64,000 bases of DNA from Whitmania pigra (Eukaryota; Annelida; Clitellata; Hirudinida; Haemopidae), in contig JAJTWR010000236.1 of NCBI GenBank assembly GCA_021613335.1, forward strand, positions 27,501 through 91,500, read 5' to 3'. Shown here piece by piece: positions 49,260 to 61,840 of the stretch. Under the pieces are notes generated by a model. That model saw only the letters and a program-made list of their open reading frames with translations. It was not told the DNA's origin and did not search any database. Within the stretch, counting starts at the first letter, position 1, and the number at the start of each line of letters is the position of its first letter. The position numbers and the translations under genes were made by a program.

Positions 49260-50410
49260 AGCTACTAAAATGTTTGTCCAAAGTGGTAAATTATTTAAAT
49301 ATTAAAAAATAAAAAAACTAGGATTTAAGAAATTTTTTTTATTTTAAACATCAGGGAACCCTCTCCCAAACTCTCTCCCTAAATCAGCCACTGTCCAGAC
49401 CTATCAAAATAATCATCCAGCTTACTAAATTCAACTAGTTAGGCTTTACTTCTAACGGTTTGTTCTGCATTTTCGGCAGATCCATGAAAGATTTTCAATT
49501 TCCAAACAGCTTTAGAGCCTGCTCTGGGTCCATAACCTATTGATATGATTAATTAATCAAATATATCGAGATATCGAATTATCTACAACAAAGTTTTGGT
49601 GAGATTTATTAAAACTCAACATTAAGTAGTCGTTCGTAGCAAAATGTGCTCAAAATAATGACCTTTTGTGGTTAAATTTACTGGTTCTGAGACAATTATG
49701 ATAACTACCTTTTCAGCAATAAAATATCCGCCCTTAATAAACTCCAAGATAATTTAAATTCAGCCATTGCATATCATTTTGGCGCAATTTTGTAACAGAT
49801 GCTTTAATTCTTTACGAAGCTTAAATTTTAATTGAGAATTGGCAAATATATTTTGCAAAATAAATAGTGAATTATATTTTATAATACCATTCATAAAAAA
49901 GTTTTTTTTTGCGTATTTATAATCTTTGACAGTTTAGGTAAACATTACTTGGCAGTGGGAATAAATAGTATGCATTTGATCATATTGGTGAGCTGGCTGC
50001 TATTATAACTTTTCTAGGAAAAGTCTGGAGATGGTTAATAGAAGCTTGTCGTTCGTGAAACCTATCGTAACATAGCAAGTACATAACGAGCGTTAAATAA
50101 AATTAGGTTTGCTTGAAGTACTCATAAATGAATTTTATTCAAAAGAGTGATAATGTCTTCAAAACAATTTTTAACCTAAGGTGGAAAAGACGCGAAGAAA
50201 CTTATCATTTATTATAATTATTACCGACAGTTTAATTGTTTTAAAGTTTTTTAAAAAGTGGAATTTTTGGATCATTGAACAAGTGAGAAACCACTATTGA
50301 AAACTATTTTGAATCTGGAAGTAATTTATTTAGTTGTGGTTTTGGCTGAAAATTTTAAACATTTACTTACTTTAAATAAATCGAGCACATTTTGTTCGCA
50401 TAAGGTCGTG
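49260..50410. other. AT-rich region, no gene seen
   Basis: No recognisable exon. Possible promoter region for the candidate first exon at 50416. Confidence 0.4.
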
Positions 50411-50415
50411 CCACG

Positions 50416-50538
50416 ATGAGGTTAGAGAGCCCCACTTACGACAACAAAAAGGAAAATCTTCCACCCGCTACTAATTCTTCGACTTCAGTCGACCTCTCGA
50501 AGGAATGTGATGCAGAAGACATTACAAAGCCATCCCCT
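50416..50538 (+). CDS. Candidate alternative first exon (RAPGEF2 or unknown gene)
   Basis: ATG at 50416 opens 41 codons (MRLESPTYDNKKENLPPATN and a Ser/Asp/Glu-rich remainder) and ends in phase 0 at a good donor, CCCCT/GTGAGT. It is in phase with 56578, the first confident PDZ-GEF exon, and could be an alternative first exon to 52849-52917. Vertebrate RAPGEF2 has a similarly acidic, poorly conserved region before this point. No direct similarity proves the link. Confidence 0.4.
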
Positions 50539-50544
50539 GTGAGT

Positions 50545-52840
50545 TTCATGCTTCATTTTCTGAACTGCTTTGTCCATTTCATGTTTAAGTCACCTTCGTC
50601 ACCACGGTGATCCATCAATGTTGTTATTAGGCAGTGGAAATAAATAAAAATAAATTTTGTACGTTTGGTCATCTCGATGACCTGATTGCTGTTGTTTTAT
50701 TAAGTATTTGCATATTTACCTTTTCTTCTTGCATTTGTGACTATTCATATTTATTTAATAAATTGATTTCATAAATGTCAATTTATATTTTTGTTATATG
50801 TTTTTTGTTTTGAAGCCATGTTTAATAAGATGTTTTATGCACTCAAAGCATTTTGATGTCAGAATTACATTTGGATGTTGTGGATTATAACAACTATTGA
50901 CAACTTGGATTAGTGAATTGAGGCGAAGGACATATACATATTCATATCCTTGTAAATGGATGTTTTATGAGTATGTATCTGATTCATTAAAATTCATGGA
51001 AAATTAAGCATGATAGTCAGCTGAAATGAAACTATCTAAGCAGTGTGCTATTTAACTAGAATGGTAAAGAGATTCATTGAATTAAGAGGTATGACCCTGT
51101 AGAAAGATCTTGATTCATTGGTGGAATGTAATGTAGTTAATATTATAATAATATCTTGTGGTAGTTAATATCGTAATAATATATGAGAATATTATTTTGT
51201 CAGCAAATATTTTCTGAATGATTATAAATTAAAGAACATTGGATGCTCTGCAAAATTATTTTTTTAACTTGCTGAAAACATTCATTTAAAAATCACATGA
51301 TATCACAGGGAATAACAAAGTTCAAATGCAACAAAATACGAAGAGTTTGTGTTACTTTTTGTATTAATAAACATCTATTATGTTGTGGATTATAACAACT
51401 ATCTACAACTTATATTTGTATTGTATTTAATTGTATTATATGTGTATATAAATTAAACATCTTTTCATTTTAAAAATAACATTTTACAAAATGTTGGTTT
51501 GATTTTGAAATCTTTAAGTGTTGAAAATATCTGATTACCACCCATTCACTTGCTCATCTTTCCATCAACATTCAACGAACCATTCATCATCCAAGGGTTT
51601 GTGCATTAATGTTTTACATGTCATAAAAACATGTTTTTCCTCTCAAGAATTCATTAATCATAATTATTCATAAGCAGATCAACTGTATTTTCTCTGAAAA
51701 ACAATTCAAATTACGACCTTGATTCAAAAGGTCTCGACCCTGTTGATGAAAAAGTTGACTTTCCTAGAAACCAGATGCAATAACATAACTTTGAGTTCAG
51801 AATTGTTTTTTTTTTCGAGTTTTTTTTCAGGATGAAATTGTTAAGCCAATTTGACTTCAATCCCACCAAAAAGGCTTGGATTTTTGTCTCGGTTGGTTGG
51901 TTGGTTGAGTGGTCGGATGATGGGCAGGTCATTTGATCAGTTGATTGCTTTTGAAAGTAAATGAAAGTAAATTAAGGCTTATTTGAGTTTGAAGGACATG
52001 ACAGATTTAATTTGATTAAAAGAATTCAAAGCACACAAGAAAGGAAGTGATGTTTTTTCCTAAAAAGTGAATAATTGCTTCGTTTGAATTATGATTGGAT
52101 GTATTTAAGTTCTCACTCAATTTATCACATGAATTACTAATATTTGTAACAATAGCAAAGCAATATTGATAAATGAGAAAATAGCAGAATTTGTTCAAAC
52201 TTAAAGCATTTTTAGAATGAGATCATAAATTTAAAAGGCATGAAATACTGTATATAGAATACAAAACTATCATCTTGTGAGTTCATTAAACAAATAAATA
52301 TCTTTGGTACCTTAATATCTTAACACCTAATAATAATTACATCACCTAATTCATTAAGACCTCCCATGCATTGCACATAGCACACATCAATCCACAAATT
52401 ATAATAAATACTCCTGATTGGATGCCACCGTTGCCATAACAACAACAACAACGTGGACATTTTAAAGAATTTTTATTCCTTGGAAACCACGCAATGCAAA
52501 CATTTCACGTGTCTGCAGAATGGCCCGGAACTGCGTGGAATATACGACTCTTTTCCACGCTCCAGGTCTTTAAAAGCCACACACGCGTGTCGTCTCCTGA
52601 TCGCTCGTTCATTGCCTTCCAATTCATTCCGAACCGCTGCTCGACGCTGACATCGAGTCACAAAAATTAATCAGCTTCCTTGAGTCTTGGTTTTGAGAAA
52701 GCGTTTCCTTGCTTCCATGCTTTTGAATTGGACTCTCCAAGTTGAAGTTGATAGTTTCCTGATAGATTAGTTTTAAATTGTAAATTATAGAAAGTTTACA
52801 TTCCGCTTTCTGCATCCTCTTCTTGAATATAATTGGTTAA
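50545..52840. other. Intron or intergenic, no exon seen
   Basis: AT-rich. A GC-richer patch at 52460-52660 precedes the next candidate first exon and may be a promoter. The open frames there run on both strands and show no family match. Confidence 0.4.
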
Positions 52841-52848
52841 TTAACAAC

Positions 52849-55285
52849 ATGAGCGGATCGAAGATGTTCGAGAACTTTCTCTTCAACTACAACATGACCT
52901 TCATAAAATTCGCTAAAGTGAGTACATTCATTCCTGGCTAACAGATCGCATTGTTTTACATTTTTTCTGCTGTCGTTTGCCGACATTCTTTCGAGCGATT
53001 GGGAACTTGATTTGCAATCGACGATTTAACCGGCATTTGCATCTGAAGCGCTGCAGTGACGCGTCATTGTGATTGAATTGTGATTGAATTAACTTCTCCA
53101 GTTTCATTAGGTTAATAAGAACTGGAGTGTTAATGACAACTCTTTTCAGGCGTTTCGTAATTAAAGCAAACTCTAATCTCCTCCTAAGTAATTAATGCCC
53201 ACGTAGAGCCAACAGTGGACTATGCAATATTACTTTTACTGCCGAATGAAATCTTGGGACAGTTTGCATTTCGACCGAAGAATAAATCGGCCTTCGGGGA
53301 CGCCGATAGGGGGCAGGCAAGGGAGAAAGTGTCCCGGGGCTGGCAGTATTTTGAGACTTTTTAATTTTTTAATTTTTGTTTGATTTTCCACTATTTCATT
53401 GACAACTTAGATTTAGGGTCAGACATTTATTTCTGTTGTCGGCCTTAGACCTTCGAATGAACTTAGTAAAAATGATGTATTACTAGTAAACTGTTTTAAT
53501 TAGTTAACATCGTCGAATGAACTTAATAAAAGTATTGTATTATTAATAATCTATTTTAGTTAATTAACAGCTTTGACTGGTCGATCATGATGAGGGTTTA
53601 CTTTGATCATCTCAAGATCGACAAGATGCGATGTGTTAGCATGTGCTCATGTGCTCATGTGCTCATGTGTTAGCATGTGTCTTTGGGCTTTTAAGAGGTG
53701 CCAATGTTTTCGTTTAATGCTCCTCGTTTGAATGCAAAACGTGTCGAAAGGATGCATCAATCCTTATCTCTATTATCGTCGATCCATTTGTTGTTGTTGT
53801 TGCTTCAATGACATTGCAACAACAACAATAATAGTAATAATGATAATAAATTAATAAAAATAATACATAATAATAAACAATAATAATAATTCAATGTTAT
53901 CATAATTGCACCGTTGCTTACGGAATTGCAAATTCTATCGATTCATTTCCATGGGAGTTCGATTCTATCCTGTTGGATAATATACATCGACATTAAAGCG
54001 TTCATGATGATGATTCTGATTATGATGATAATGATGATGGCGACGATGATGATGATGATGATGACGAGATTAGCTTTGAAGTATCGCCAAGAACAAAGGC
54101 TTCTGAGTAGCCACGTTGCATTCCGTGATGATGCCGATGGTAAATATATCGGTGATGTTTGTTATTAACCTGCATGATTATTATCATCATCATCATCGTC
54201 ATCATCATCATCATCATTATTATTATTATTGTTAATGTTATTATTGAACCGGGCCATTGCTCAATATCGGTTGTACGAAGCTGATCGACCAACACGTCAC
54301 CAACTGATTTGAAATTCTCGAAGCGTAACATAATTAATGAGTTTCGCCTAATTAACGCCAAGGTTAAATGTTAAGGTTGTGATGATGTGATAATGATTCT
54401 GTAAATGTTAGCAATTTGTAATTTATTTTTTACAACCACCACGATTCAATTATTTGTTGTTGATGTATTTATTTATTTATGTTGTTGTTGTATTTATTTG
54501 TGATGTTGTTGTAAATAATTTCTAATTCAAGTGATTCAACCTATGTTGATATGGATAAGAATTGCATTGTTATTATTAACATTACACCTCTTAATTGTAT
54601 CTGTACCTGTTAGTTTTACGTCGTCGTCGTCGTCATCATCATCATTATCATCACCGTCAGCATCGAATCACTCATATACTAGTTGTTTTATAATAACAAC
54701 ATGTTGTTATGTACTTAAACAGTTTTTAATGTTTAAAAACACACTTGCAGTGTTTTTCGACATGTTGTTGTTTTTTACATTACATTTATTTATCCAATAT
54801 TTTACGTGCTCGATGTAATCCCGAAGGATGTAAAGATGTTGTTGATTTCATGAAGAGCTATTTTGGCAATTTAACTTCTTTTTTTAACTTCTTCATGAAT
54901 GTCTTCACGGTTGATTGTGCTTCACGGTTGAGTGACATTTTGTTCTGTTGAGTTGTATCTAATTTTGAAAATTAAGCTTTTTAAAGTCGAAATTGTTTTA
55001 GAATGAAGTTCGAAATAAATTTCGGAAGATAAAAAATTTAAACAATTTTTTTTTAAATTTAAATAATACGAAATAAAGTTATTATCGAGAAAAGTATTTT
55101 ATTAAAAAACAAACTAATATTAACTGAAAACATCAGATTTTGAAAACGAAAACGAACATCAATGTTCAAATTTCCTTGAGAGTTTTTCTTATTGCTAAGT
55201 GCCTCGTAATTGATTTGATGAAGACGAATGTGGTAGCTGTTGTAGAGGCTACTGTTGTTGTTGTTGATGATGATGATGATGATGC

Positions 55286-55323
<38 letters not shown>

Positions 55324-58300
55324 GTGGTATTTATGCTGTTGCTAGTGTTTTTGAACGATGTTGTGTTGTTTTTGTTGTCGATTGGAATCCGCTTCCTCCG
55401 CGTGATGGAATCTCCACGGGTGCAATCGTGCCTTCCACTGTTGTTCCCCGAGCTTCATTGATCAGTTCCTCATCCTCTTCATCTTCCTCCTCTTCTTCCA
55501 GGACACGTTCCACGTTTTCATTCCTCTGCGTTTCCATCCGTCACTCACGCGTCATTGTCATTGCCAGGGTAATTAGCATAATTTGTCCTCGCACCTGTCA
55601 TTCAGTAGGACACCTTCCAGATTGAGGAAATGAAATTGAAGTTTGCTCTGCTTGTTCCACCTGTCTTCATCTTGTGATGAGTCATTCCGACTTACGGAGA
55701 CTTGTGGTGATGATGATGATTGAGGTAAAGCTGCTGATGACGAGTACTACGATGATGATGATGATGGTAGTGATTATTATTATTATTATTAATACTGGCC
55801 GGCCAATTATTTGTTTTGTTGAATTTCACTGTTTTGATTGTTTTGTATACGCATGGAAAAATATGCATAGCTTGCATGTCAGTTCATCCATCTTCTCTTT
55901 TATTTTTGCGACGACAACCACAACAATTTGACTAGGCTACTTTCCGCAGGTTTGAAGTTATAATTTTTACTTCGTTGAAATTATCATGAAAGCTCGCGAA
56001 GCTTTGGAGACATAAAATATTTCAGATAAGTGGCCTTACTCCAGTTGAATGGGGCTTTAAAAGTTAAATTGCCTTCATTTTCATGATTTGTAATATTAAC
56101 TCAACTCACTAGATTGGTTTGACTAAGGAAAAAACGACTTTAAATCAGGAAGTATTTGTTCGAATAAAATTATTATTATTATTGTTATTATTATTATGAT
56201 GATTATTATTATCGTTATTATTATTATTATTATTATTATTATGATTATTATTATTGTTATTATTATTATTATTATAAAATTGTGCTCGTAATTAAAATCA
56301 GTGATTATAATCAGCAAAGGTTAAGACGACTCGTCATTGATACGTGTTCCAACGAGAATGCAGGTGACATCGCATCGCAAACATTAATTATAATATTTAA
56401 ATGACTCGTTAAACGAGACCATTGATTATTGATGATGCCGAATATTAATGATGTTACCGAATATTAATGATGTTACCGAATATTAATTATCTTGATTATT
56501 GATAATATTATTAATATTCAAATTAATGATAATGAATATTGATGATGTTGAATATTGATGAGTAAAATAATTTATAGACCCTGATAGAGAGGGACAGGGT
56601 GAGGGAGTACTTGGAGAAGAATCCAACGGACAGGACTGAGAAGGACATTCAGTTCCTGCTCGACTTCATGCAACACATGCCGGTGAGATGATGATGATGA
56701 TGATGATGATATTGATAATATTATTATATATATTGACAATATTAATTATGTTACTATTATTATTGTTATTATTATTATTATTATTATTATTTCGGAATAT
56801 ATGTTGTAATAGTAATAGTTGTTAATTTACAGGGCTTGGTGTGAGCAATGTCAGAGATATTTGGTCTCTTTTGAATATTTATGAATATATTATGATGGGG
56901 GGTAATTGGGCCTTTGTGAGGAGATTATTATGATTTAAATGTCGGTGAATGTGAAATTTGAATGCTTAGATGGGTTGGTTGTTTAGTTGTTTGGTTGATT
57001 GGTTATTTAGTTGTTTGGTTGGTTGGTTGTTTAGTTGTTTCGTTGGTTGGTTGTTTAGTTGTTTGGTTGGTGGATGTTTAGAAGGATGGATCTCTGACCG
57101 CCTTGTTTGACAGGAAACTAGTGCCTCAATCCAAGAAAACTGATAATTTGATGTGATTATGAATAGGATGGAATTGAATAATTTAATTACTGTTATTATT
57201 ATTACTATTATTATTATTATTACTATTGTTATTATTTTAAATCAGTATTTTTAAATGCAATTGTTTTAGTAATATTGAATTACAACATTAAAATAAAATC
57301 TTTGCTGGCTATTTAAGTTGTAAAAATTTATTCGAGTTCTCACCTGCAACTTAAAAATCTATTTCTCATCTTCGCCTTGAATACTTCTGATCCTTCATCT
57401 ATTTCCCATCCATCCATCCATCCATCCATCCATCCATCATCCATCCATCCATCCATCCATCCATCCATCATCCATCCATCCATCCATCCATCCATCCATC
57501 CATCCATCCTCCCTTTCACCCAAAGAAGATAATGGATGTAGTCGCGTGACTACAATTTTAAATTCCTGTTTGAGATGAGGACCCAATTAGTTTGGAATCT
57601 TCAAAAGAATTGATTAAGTCGGGATGGATGGATGATCTGATCATTAGTTTACATAAGTGTTTATTTTTTATTTTCAAGTATTTTCATTTTAATTTTTATA
57701 AACTTAAAAGCAATTTCTTAATTTAGAACTGCTACTTTGTTAACGTTATTATGAATTAATTCAGAATTACTGTCGATAATTATTGACATCAACTTTTAAT
57801 AATATAATTAATTATGAGTTGAATAATTATTGACATCAACTTTTAATAATATAATTAATTATGAGTTGAATAATTATTGACATCAACTTTTAATAGTATA
57901 ATTAATTATGAGTTGAATAATTATTGACATCAACTTTTAATAATATAATTAATTATGAGTTGAATAATTATTTTACATAATCGACGAGCACGACGAAGTT
58001 CATTGTTTTTGCTTCAAATTTGCAATTTGAACGGAAATTAATTCCTCGTGAGGTATGCGATATATATGTGAGGTATGCGATATATATGTGAGGTATGCGA
58101 TATATATGTGAAGTATGCGATATATATGTGAAGTATGCGATATATATGTGAAGTATGCGATATATATGTGAAGTATGCGATATATATGTGAAGTATGCGA
58201 TATATATGTGAAGTATGCGATATATATGTGAAGTATGCGATATATATGTGAAGTATGTTATGTCGTTGACTCGAGAGGAATCGACTCCACTTCTTTGGCG

Positions 58301-60288
58301 CCTTCGCATTCACCTTCTTTTTCCACAAACCCATTCACCCATCTTCAGTCAATCCAGGATTATGTTTCGTGAATCCTTTCAGATTTATTTAGATTTTTAT
58401 TCCACGTGCTCTGAAAAGATAAAAAGAATTATGATTTCGACCTGACGGAATTATTACGAAAAATATATCGATGATGATAATCGTGATGACGACGACTTTC
58501 ATGGTGATGCCCTTCATTAGAGATGTAAACGAAATAAGCAGGTGGAGACAAAAACTTCAGTTTTGTGCTCATCCAGCTGTTACCTCTCCGTGGAAGTCCT
58601 TGATTTGCTGTCTTTAATTAATTAAACAGAAACTTTTAAGTACACTTAAGCCCTTTTAATTGGAATATAAAATGGAAAATGTTTTCAGTAAACTGAAGGA
58701 ATCAAACATTGAATGGATTAAATGCAAAAAAACACATAAATGTAAAGTAAATATGAGGATTAAATGTGCACTTGTTGGCTTCAAGCGTTTGGTCCTTAAC
58801 AAACAATTCGCAACTGATGACGACGACGATTACGAGTTGATGACGTCACCTCTCATTACGTAGGAGCTGAAGAATATTTCCTGATTAATTTCTCATTAGA
58901 ATCTAGCATCTTTTATCTTTTTTTAAAATTAATTTTCAATCAATCTTGCGTCATTCCTGGTCTATCTTACATCGCCTTCAAGCGACAGTGGGAATTAAAA
59001 TTTAAACATGCCATATTTAAATTTAATAAATAATAATAATAATTTAAAACATGCCATGTTTAAATCTAATAAATAATAATAATAATAATAATAATTTAAA
59101 ACATGCCATGTTTAAATCTAATAGACTTTATCCAAAAAATGGATTCTTTATGAAATGCATTTTAATGCCACCTGAAACATCGGGGATTCCGTCACCAAGA
59201 TCATCATCATCATTTTCTTCTTTTTCTTTTCCATATTTTTGCTACCCCGACTTTATCGTGTTCATGTGGAAATTGGTGACGCCAACATGGAAATCCATGG
59301 AATTATACATCATCATCATCACCGTCGTCGTCGTCATTTCACATAATGTAAACAAAGACAGATTCCTTAAATGAATAAACCACTAAATTGATTAATCAGT
59401 TTTTGAAGTATTGTAGTTAGCATTATATATTTTTTTTATAATATAAAATAATTGTTAGCAATTCTTAATAACATTAATAACAACACTGACCAATAGCATC
59501 ATCATCACATTTTCTCTCACCATTACATCTTTTCTTGCAACAATTGTATTTATTTATTTAATCTCATCATCATTTATCAATGCAGGCATTCAGCAACATG
59601 ACCATGTCAATGAAGAGGTCCCTGTGCAGGGTAATGGTCTTCGCCCTGGTCGAAAGGGCTGGTACTGTGGTTCTGAAGGATGGCGAGAAGTTGGATTCAT
59701 GGTCAGTCATTCTGAACGGTCACGTCGAAGTGGCCAAACCAGACGGAACCATTCAACACCTGCACATGGGAGACAGGTGTGAAGATGCTAATTTTAGCCC
59801 TTGGGTTTTTTTTCATTTGTTATTGTTGTTTACGAGTTTCACGTAAAAGCCGGTAAATGCCATGGAATGTTTTGTTATTATTCTTGGTTGTGTTTATTTA
59901 ATTAATTATTTATTTATTTGTGGCGCTAATTTACTTTTATCAAAACCCATTAGTGATATTACCTTCTTTTTATTCCTGTAAGTTTTTGGATTAATGTAGT
60001 TATTGATGTAAGTGACAACTTTAAACATCTTTTAAAAATTAAGATTCATTTAAGATTCGTTGCTTATTTCAATCTAATTAATTAATTAATCTACTAAGAC
60101 AATGGTATCAAATAATGATTGTGCCTTAAATGACCTTAAATCACGGTTGCGACTCATCAGCTTCGGCGTGTCCATCACACGTGACACGATGATGCAGGAG
60201 GGTGTCATGACGACCAAGTCTGATGATTGTCAGTTCGTCTGCATTCCACAAGATGACTTCTATGACATTCTGCACAGGGTAGGTTCTC

Positions 60289-60336
<48 letters not shown>

Positions 60337-60342
60337 GTGTTG

Positions 60343-60407
<65 letters not shown>

Positions 60408-61840
60408 GTGATAATGTTGTGATGGTGATGATGATGATGATGGTGGTGATGGTGATGATGATGATGATGGTGGTGGTGGTTGTGGAGTTGGTGGTTATGA
60501 TAATGGTTATTATTATAATTATTATTATTACGATGGTTTTTATTTTTATTTTTATTATTCCCCTTTCATGACACGGCATGGTTGATCGAACGAGGATGGA
60601 TTTCCAAATGCTTGATGTTCGTTAATTAATTAATCGATGGATCTGAAGATCATTTGACAGATCGCCGACCTTGATGTTTATGCTGGTGGAGACAACCACG
60701 ATGGAAGATGATCATGATAATCATGCTGGCTATGATGATGATTGATGATGATTGTGGTAATGATAGTGTCGATGATGATAATGATGATGATGATGATGAG
60801 GATGACAACTATTACGGTCCTTGCTTGCTAATGGTTATTTATGGCAGTGTTAAAATCTTAATGGATGCATTGTTTTTTTTTATGTTTTTTTTTTTCGGAA
60901 ATGCATCTGCCACTGACATTGCGTTGAGAGGTCATAAATAAAACACGAATATTAATGAATGCCTCATGAGTGTTGTAATTGTGCTTTACATTATTATTAT
61001 TTACAGCGAATTATCATTTTTTGCTGTATTTTTAACTAAATAAGTTCAGTGAAAAAAGTGACTGAGCATGTTATCAGTGTTTATAAATAACATTAAACCT
61101 TGCAGAGATAAGTAACCTCATTAGATTGTTGATGATGATGAAGACGACGGCGATGATGATGATGGCAATTGCATTAAATCTCCACATCATAAATAATTTT
61201 ATATAGTTTGTCAATCTCAAATTTAATGCCGAGATTTGACCTTTTCAATAAACTAAATTAAATTCAATAAACTCATAAGCCAAAAAAAAAAAAGTAGGGA
61301 AGTCATGTATTCATGAATGCGTATTATGGCATTTCACTTTTTACTGACATTTCTGTATTGCTGTAGTAATTATAATTATATTTTTATTTTAGTTCTTTCT
61401 GTTCCATGGGAGCCTTTTAATTTCTGTTTCGGTTTTTGGGTTTTCTTATTAATAATATTAATTGATTAGTTTCAAGTATTAATTATTATTGTTATTATTA
61501 TTATTATTATTAATGAATTTCCAGATGAATGCCTGCTGCTTATTTTAAAACTATTTCATAAGAACATGCCATTGCTTTGCTCTCATTCAGAACGAACGCC
61601 TGCAGAAATAAAAGTGAATTTAACTCGAAACAAACAAATGACCGAATGAATGAATGAACGGAAGGACGGATTGATGGATGTATTGATGGATGGATGAATT
61701 AATGAATATCTTACGTGATTTCGCAGGAGAAGGAGAACATAATAAAAATCGAGGACGCTTCGGGAGAGGTTGTCATGGTGATGGAGAAGAGAGAATCTGA
61801 GGAGAGGGGAAACTTCGTTCAGGGCAAAGTTGTCCTCAGG
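52849..61840 (+). CDS. RAPGEF2: PDZ-GEF (RAPGEF2/6-like) Rap guanine exchange factor, N-terminal part
   Basis: Exons 52849-52917 ([20 protein letters not shown], candidate start), 56578-56682, 59586-59776, 60161-60278 and 61727-61840; phases agree throughout. Exon 2 ([20 protein letters not shown]) and exon 3 ([20 protein letters not shown], then [17 protein letters not shown]) match RAPGEF2 closely, as does [17 protein letters not shown] in exon 4. These encode the cyclic-nucleotide-binding-like domain; exon 5 leads toward the REM domain. PDZ-GEFs activate Rap1 and Rap2 at membranes and junctions. The phosphate-binding cassette typical of true cAMP sites is not evident, as in the family. The remaining domains (REM, PDZ, RA, CDC25) are beyond 64000 or were not found, so the gene is partial. 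Exon 1 is supported only by ATG, donor and phase. Confidence 0.85.
53960..54240. repeat. Clusters of GAT/ATC and ATT triplet repeats
   Basis: Two facing tracts, GAT-rich (54006-54066) and ATC-rich (54180-54235), in the first RAPGEF intron. Their complementary orientation could form a hairpin. Confidence 0.8.
55264..55323. repeat. (GAT)n microsatellite
   Basis: About 20 GAT units in the RAPGEF intron. Open frames with poly-Asp and poly-Met across it are artefacts. Confidence 0.95.
56167..56275. repeat. Interrupted (ATT)n microsatellite
   Basis: ATT triplets with GTT, GAT and CGTT interruptions. Confidence 0.93.
57410..57508. repeat. (ATCC)n microsatellite
   Basis: About 24 tetranucleotide units with two ATC slips at regular spacing, giving a higher-order pattern. 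Confidence 0.95.
57775..57972. repeat. 47-bp minisatellite, four copies
   Basis: Units start at 57775, 57822, 57869 and 57916 and contain ATTGACATCAACTTTTAATA and TTAATTATGAGTTG. They are nearly identical (one base differs in unit 3), with a partial fifth. Confidence 0.95.
58048..58257. repeat. 20-bp minisatellite, about ten copies
   Basis: Unit GTGAGGTATGCGATATATAT, changing to GTGAAGTATGCGATATATAT after the third copy. It lies within the RAPGEF intron. There are no spacers between units, so it is not a CRISPR array. Confidence 0.97.
58993..59122. repeat. Three copies of an ACATGCCAT-containing repeat with AAT tract
   Basis: TTAAAACATGCCATGTTTAA-like segments recur three times, separated by (AAT)n tracts that grow from copy to copy. 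Confidence 0.85.
60285..60480. repeat. Long (GAT)n microsatellite adjoining a splice donor
   Basis: GAT/ATG triplets begin seven bases after the exon 4 donor of the RAPGEF gene and continue with GGT interruptions to about 60480. Confidence 0.95.

Noticed and set aside
54020..54361. Minus frame rich in Ile, Met and Ser
   Set aside because: Dominated by triplet repeats.
58048..58257. Regular 20-bp repeats resembling a CRISPR array
   Set aside because: The units are directly contiguous with no unique spacers, and the context is a eukaryotic intron.
60102..60160. Start at 60102 for a separate gene ([10 protein letters not shown]...)
   Set aside because: These bases are intron sequence before the acceptor at 60160; the exon proper joins AG/C in phase with the PDZ-GEF.
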